Shown in pieces: positions 60,136-64,000 of a DNA stretch of 64,000 bases (its first letter is position 1; each line of letters opens with the position of its first letter). The stretch comes from Rhizobiales bacterium 62-17 (lineage in GTDB: Bacteria > Pseudomonadota > Alphaproteobacteria > Rhizobiales > Beijerinckiaceae). The stretch lies in NCBI GenBank assembly GCA_001898965.1, contig MKVW01000001.1, positions 306,794 through 370,793 of the forward strand, in the 5' to 3' direction. A program made the translations under genes and the position numbers. The notes beneath the pieces are model-generated. The model was not told the origin of the DNA and made no database searches. It saw only the letters and a list, made by a program, of their open reading frames with translations.

Positions 60136-60158
60136 ATATTGATAAATATAATCAATAT
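60136..60158. promoter_or_regulatory. AT-rich inverted repeat ATATTGAT-N7-ATCAATAT between the two citrate synthases
   Basis: An 8-bp perfect inverted repeat in otherwise GC-rich DNA, 17 bases before the ATG of the HTH-citrate synthase and 64 bases from the ATG of the other. It is the strongest candidate operator in the divergent region. The HTH domain of the adjacent citrate synthase is the natural candidate to bind it. Confidence 0.55.
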
Positions 60159-60174
60159 ATCCACGTGCAAACCC

Positions 60175-61320
60175 ATGACTGACTGGCTGACCGCGCAAGA
60201 AGTGATGACACGGCTGAAACTGCGGCCGCAGACGCTCTATGCCTATGTCAGCCGTGGCCGCATCGAAGCGAAAGCCGATGACGAGGATCCACGCCGCCGG
60301 CTGTATCGCGCCGCCGATGTCGATCGGCTGAGCTATCGCAAGACGCGCGGACGCCGGAATGCCGTTATCGCCGAGGATGCCATCGCCTGGGGCGAGCCGG
60401 TGCTGGCCTCCGCGATCACCACGGTGGCGCAGGGACGTCTGTGGTATCGCGGACAGGACGTGGAAGCGCTTGCGCAAACGGCGCGGTTGGAAGATGTCGC
60501 ACGCATGCTCTGGGCCTGTGGCAACGCGCGCTTCCCCCCGCAGTCCAATTGCATCGGTCCTGGCACGCCATCGCAGCGCATGTTCGCCACCATCGCGGCG
60601 CGCGCCGCGAGTGATCCCGCCATTGCCGGGCGCACGCCGAAGGCGCTTTATTTCGAAGCGGCCGCCGTGCTCGATGCATTGGTCGATGCGGTGGCGGGCG
60701 GGCCGGGCGAGGGGCCGATCCACGATCGCCTGGCGCGCGCTTGGGGATGTGACGCGCAAGGTGCCGATCTCATTCGTCGCGCGCTCGTCCTGCTCGCCGA
60801 TCATGAATTGAACGCCTCGACGTTCGCCGTGCGTGTCACCGCGTCGACGCGCGCCTCTCTCGCTGCCTGTGTCATGGCCGGGCTTGCCGCGCTCTCGGGG
60901 CCGCTGCATGGCGGCATGGCGCGGCGCGTGCTGGCTTTCCTTGAGGAAACGCGACGCGTCGGCATCGAGGGCGCGGTGCAATCGCGGCTTCATCAGGGAA
61001 CGGTGGTGCCGGGGTTCGGTCATCCGCTTTATCCGGAAGGCGATCCGCGAGCGCGCGCCTTGCTGTCGGCTTTTGATATGCCGCAGGAGTTCGAGAACGT
61101 CCGGCAGGTGGCAGAAACGGTGACGGGCGAAGCGCCGAACATCGACTTCGCGCTGGCCGCACTCGCATCCTCGCTTAAGCTGATCGATGACGCGCCGTTC
61201 CTGCTCTTCGCGACGGCGCGTTGCACCGGGTGGATCGCCCATGCGCTCGAGCAATTCCAGAGCGGCCGTCTCATCCGCCCGCGTGCGCGTTATGTCGGGG
61301 TTGCGCCGGCGTCTGAATGA
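60175..61320 (+). CDS. Helix-turn-helix domain citrate synthase family protein
   Basis: 381 residues. Residues about 4-55 are a MerR/excisionase-like HTH (TAQEVMTRLKLRPQTLYAYV, then RLYRAADVDRL). The citrate-synthase fold follows with SGPLHGGMARRV (His245), PGFGHPLYPEGDPR (His283) and PNIDFALAAL (Asp324); all three catalytic residues are present, although GHP replaces GHR. This HTH fusion may be a metabolite-sensing regulator built on a citrate-synthase body, or a DNA-binding enzyme. Divergent from a second citrate synthase. Confidence 0.85.
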   Translation: MTDWLTAQEVMTRLKLRPQTLYAYVSRGRIEAKADDEDPRRRLYRAADVDRLSYRKTRGRRNAVIAEDAIAWGEPVLASAITTVAQGRLWYRGQDVEALAQTARLEDVARMLWACGNARFPPQSNCIGPGTPSQRMFATIAARAASDPAIAGRTPKALYFEAAAVLDALVDAVAGGPGEGPIHDRLARAWGCDAQGADLIRRALVLLADHELNASTFAVRVTASTRASLAACVMAGLAALSGPLHGGMARRVLAFLEETRRVGIEGAVQSRLHQGTVVPGFGHPLYPEGDPRARALLSAFDMPQEFENVRQVAETVTGEAPNIDFALAALASSLKLIDDAPFLLFATARCTGWIAHALEQFQSGRLIRPRARYVGVAPASE

Positions 61321-61335
61321 GCGAACGAGGTGTCG

Positions 61336-61752
61336 ATGACCGTTCCGCAGGAATACACGCAAGCCTCTCGTCAGTTCGAAGCTTTCATGGCGGACTTGAA
61401 AGCGATCTCGCTCTTGGCCACGCATAACCAGTGCTACCACATGCTGCGTGCCGTATTGCATGTGTTCCGCGCCCATCTCGAAGTGGCCGATGCCTTACGC
61501 TTTGCTGACATCCTGCCGGCGGTGGTGCGTGCGATCTTCGTTGAAGAGTGGACACCGGCACCACCGACACCGTTTCCAGATCGTGTTGCGTTGCAGGCGG
61601 AAGTGATGGCGCAACGTCGGCATCACAACGTATCGACGGAAACGGCGATCGCCGATGTTGCGGCTGCATTGCGCCGTCATGTCGATCGTAAGGCGATGGA
61701 ACGTGTGCTCTCATCTCTGCCACAAGAAGCACAACAATTCTGGATGGAATAA
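61336..61752 (+). CDS. DUF2267-family protein
   Basis: 138 residues with the DUF2267 pattern: SLLATHNQCYHMLRAVLHVF, RFADILPAVVRAIFVEEW and VAAALRRHVDRKAMERVLSS. Function unknown. The gene follows the HTH-citrate synthase on the same strand, 15 bases after its stop. An ATG two codons after the GTG was chosen, with GAGG just upstream. Confidence 0.75.
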   Translation: MTVPQEYTQASRQFEAFMADLKAISLLATHNQCYHMLRAVLHVFRAHLEVADALRFADILPAVVRAIFVEEWTPAPPTPFPDRVALQAEVMAQRRHHNVSTETAIADVAAALRRHVDRKAMERVLSSLPQEAQQFWME

Positions 61753-61863
61753 ACGGAACCAGGACAGTGCGTTGACGTTCTGTCTTCGTTCAGACACCGT
61801 TCAGGCTGGTGGGGCTAGCTCTGTTCGCGCAGTGCGGACTGGGTGAAAACGGCGAGGTAAAAC

Positions 61864-64000
61864 ATGCGCTTGATCTTAACCTTGGTCGTCTCGGCATTGC
61901 TCGCCGCCTCCTTTCAAACACGAAGTATCGCGCAGCAGCCACCCGGCCAACCGACCGAAGCGCGATTCGGTTTCGTCATCGGCAATGATGATTATGGCAA
62001 TGCCTCTTTGCCGACCGCCGCCAATGACGCGGCTCTCGTCGCCGATGCTCTGAAGTCCGCCGGTTTCGATGTGACGGGCGCGCGCAATCTCGATGTCGAT
62101 ACATTCCGCGCCGCTTATCGAGAATTCGTCGAGAAGGTGCAGGCCGCCGGTCCTGGTGCCGTCGCGGCCATTTATCTCTCGGGCTATGGCGTACAGAGCG
62201 ACGGTGAGAACTATTTCGTTCCAACCGGCGCGCGCATCACGCGCGAAGTCGATCTGGCGCTGGCCGCCATTCGTCTTTCCGATCTGACGCGTCCGCTCGC
62301 TGGCTTGCAGAATCGCGCCAAGATCGTGCTGTTCGATCTGGCTTACCCAAGCCCCTTCGCCAAGGAAGCGGCAACGCCGCCGGGCCTGACGCTGACCGAT
62401 CCCGATCGCGGCAGTCTCGTCGGCTTCAACGCCGGTCCGGGCGAAGTCGCGCCGATGCCGAAGCCACCCTATGGACCTTATGCGCAGGCGCTCGCCGAAA
62501 TGCTGCGGCAACCCGGTCTCGACATGAACGAGATCATGGTGCGCGTGCGCGCCCGCACCGCCGAATTGACGGCCGGTGCGCAAGTGCCCTGGCATGTGTC
62601 GAAGATCGATCCGCCGCTGGCTCTGCTCGATCGCGGTGCCGGTGCACCGGCGATGCAGGTCTCGCCGGAAGCGATGATCGAACGCCGCCGCCGGCCGCTG
62701 CGCGAACTGTCGGCCGATGAAGCTTATGCGACAGCTCTCGAACTCGATACCATTCGCGGCTACGAGGATTTCGTCGCTGCCTTCCCGTCAAGCCCTTATT
62801 CGCGCAATGTGCGCGGCATGTTGGCGGCGCGGCGCGAAGCTTTCATCTGGCGCCGCACGCTGATCGTCAATTCGCCGGACGGCTATTGGAGCTATCTGCG
62901 TCGTTATCCGCGCGGGCCGCATTCGCTGGAAGCGCGCGGCCGCCTGGGCCGCTTGTCGGCCGCGTTGGAACCGCCGCCGAGCTTCACTGAAATCACCTAT
63001 GACGTGCCGCCGCCGCCGCCGACCGAAGCCGTGTTCTTCGAGGGCGGGGGCGCGCCGGTCTATTACGTCGCAGCACCACCGCCGCCGCCGGCCGTCTTCA
63101 TGGCACCGCCGCCGCCCTGGTGGACGCCGCCGCCGCCGCCGGTGTGGAGTGCCGGTTCGGAATATTTCCTCGCCGAACCTGCCGTCGTGCCGCCGCCCGC
63201 ATGGGTCTATCCGCCGGCCTATGTCGCAGCACCACCGCCGCCGATCGTCTATGAAGAGGATCGTCCCGCCGGGGCTTCGATCGCGCCTTATGTGGCGATC
63301 CCCGCGGCGCTCGCCGTCGGCATTGTCGCTGGCCGCATCATCGCCAATCGCCAGGGCCGTCCGCCAATCGTCGGCGCGCCGCCGCCCAATATGCCTCCTG
63401 GCGGACCCGGTGGTCCGACCACCATGCCGTTGGGCGGCGGTCAGCGCCCGTTCCTGCCGCCGGTCGCGGCGCCGCCGAGCGCCGTCAAGCCGGGTACGAC
63501 GCAGTTGATCAATCTGCGGCCGGGCACCGGCGCGCCGGTGCAGCCCGCGCCCGTGGTGGTGAAGGGCAATCCGCAGCAATTGCTCAATACACCGGGCCTT
63601 GGCGCTCGCCCGGGCCAGCCGGGAACGCCGGTCACGACCGCGCCCGTCCCCGGAGCACCGCAGCCGGGCCGCCCGCCCGGTCAACCGGGTGCGCCGGGAC
63701 AAACCGCCCAGCCGCCGGTGACTGCGCCGGTGCCAGGTGCCCAGCCCGGTCGCCAGCCCTTGCCGGGCTTGCAGCCGGGACAGGCGCCGGGTCAGGCCGC
63801 GCATCCACCGGGGGCTCCGGCGACGACGGCACCCGTTCCGGGCGCACAGCCGGGTCGTCCGGGTGGCCCCGTGCCGGGTGGTCAGGCTCTGCCGAACGTG
63901 CAGCAGCCCGGTCGTCCGGCGGGAGCGCAACCGCAACCGGGGCAGGCGCCGGGTCAAGCCGCGCATCCGCCGGGAGCGCCGACCACAACGGCACCCGTTC
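61864..64000 (+). CDS. Exported caspase-fold (peptidase C14) protein with lost catalytic dyad; proline-rich tail; 3' end outside window
   Basis: 712 residues are visible and the frame is open at the right edge. Signal peptide RLILTLVVSALLAASFQTRS then the caspase fold RFGFVIGNDDYGNASLPTAA (34-53). The His motif is YLSGYGVQSD, where Tyr108 replaces His; the Cys motif is VLFDLAYPSPF, where Ala160 replaces Cys. The linker (EDFVAAFPSSPYSRNVRGML; YWSYLRRYPRGPHSLEARGR) resembles ~20-residue Sel1-like repeats. A Pro-rich region has stretches PPPPP; a hydrophobic segment (YVAIPAALAVGIVAGRIIA) is a possible TM or surface anchor; the rest is PGQ/PAP repeats. GAGGT precedes the ATG. Confidence 0.85.
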   Translation, partial: MRLILTLVVSALLAASFQTRSIAQQPPGQPTEARFGFVIGNDDYGNASLPTAANDAALVADALKSAGFDVTGARNLDVDTFRAAYREFVEKVQAAGPGAVAAIYLSGYGVQSDGENYFVPTGARITREVDLALAAIRLSDLTRPLAGLQNRAKIVLFDLAYPSPFAKEAATPPGLTLTDPDRGSLVGFNAGPGEVAPMPKPPYGPYAQALAEMLRQPGLDMNEIMVRVRARTAELTAGAQVPWHVSKIDPPLALLDRGAGAPAMQVSPEAMIERRRRPLRELSADEAYATALELDTIRGYEDFVAAFPSSPYSRNVRGMLAARREAFIWRRTLIVNSPDGYWSYLRRYPRGPHSLEARGRLGRLSAALEPPPSFTEITYDVPPPPPTEAVFFEGGGAPVYYVAAPPPPPAVFMAPPPPWWTPPPPPVWSAGSEYFLAEPAVVPPPAWVYPPAYVAAPPPPIVYEEDRPAGASIAPYVAIPAALAVGIVAGRIIANRQGRPPIVGAPPPNMPPGGPGGPTTMPLGGGQRPFLPPVAAPPSAVKPGTTQLINLRPGTGAPVQPAPVVVKGNPQQLLNTPGLGARPGQPGTPVTTAPVPGAPQPGRPPGQPGAPGQTAQPPVTAPVPGAQPGRQPLPGLQPGQAPGQAAHPPGAPATTAPVPGAQPGRPGGPVPGGQALPNVQQPGRPAGAQPQPGQAPGQAAHPPGAPTTTAPV
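63640..64000 (+). repeat. Proline/glycine-rich coding repeat, 162-bp period
   Basis: Within the caspase-like gene, the DNA for PGQAPGQAAHPPGAP plus TTAPV occurs twice, 162 bp (54 codons) apart (ACCCGTTC at 63831 and 63993); shorter and more diverged relatives begin near 63643 and 63728. The array continues beyond the right edge. Such DNA tends to expand or contract by slippage or recombination. Confidence 0.65.

Noticed and set aside
61876..63966. Minus-strand frames of 239 and 392 residues across the caspase-like gene
   Set aside because: The plus-strand frame has a signal peptide, a ribosome-binding site and caspase fold motifs; it simply has no stop inside the window.

Overview
The window is GC-rich, densely coding DNA from what is most likely an alphaproteobacterium of the Hyphomicrobiales (Rhizobiales) type. 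The gene content points there: a TIGR02281-type clan AA aspartic protease, a PHA-system small protein, cobS and cobT, several orphan tripartite-tricarboxylate (Bug) receptors, a perfect CtrA box (TTAA-N7-TTAAC) and a 57-bp intergenic repeat of a kind I recall from Bradyrhizobium-like genomes. Genus cannot be fixed from the sequence. There is no rRNA, tRNA, insertion sequence or CRISPR array that I can see. The first gene (acyl-CoA ligase) and the last gene (caspase-like) run off the window ends.

1-6.2 kb: a tightly packed catabolic set (acyl-CoA ligase, flavin oxidoreductase, hotdog thioesterase, DapB-like dehydrogenase) facing a secreted alpha/beta hydrolase, a Bug receptor and a VOC protein. 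6.4-17.7 kb: housekeeping and small-metabolite genes, including dusA, a TauE/SafE permease, a MocR regulator divergent from an EamA exporter with a direct-repeat operator between them, a deaminase/VOC/NUDIX/aspartic-protease run, and cobS and a PHA-system gene divergent from cobT. 17.7-28.2 kb: a PepSY/two-component island, secreted hydrolases, a secreted S10 peptidase, a ClpX-type zinc-finger protein and a leucine-rich-repeat protein.

28.3-32.2 kb: an ArsR-family regulator cut in two by about 1.6 kb carrying a Bug receptor and a possible DNA-binding protein. Its presumed target, a 14-TM MFS pump, is intact next door. 32.2-37.4 kb: a GntR regulator divergent from an operon of gentisate-dioxygenase-like cupin, FAH-family hydrolase, nitrilase and flavin reductase. 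37.4-43.9 kb: a membrane histidine kinase with an upstream CtrA box, an MBL hydrolase, a SemiSWEET, a uracil-DNA glycosylase-like protein, and an MFS pump preceded by a compact run of tetraloop hairpins that looks like a structured RNA.

43.9-57 kb: two MarR-controlled modules whose regulators share almost the same recognition helix and whose operators share TTGAC/GTCAA half-sites, a YwqG-family protein, a YbaY-META protein, and an AraC-divergent Bug plus M24-fold operon in which most metal ligands are missing. 57-64 kb: an alkylsulfatase-like MBL protein, two divergent citrate synthases (one with an N-terminal HTH) around an AT-rich inverted repeat, a DUF2267 protein and the start of a large exported caspase-fold protein in which both catalytic positions are replaced.
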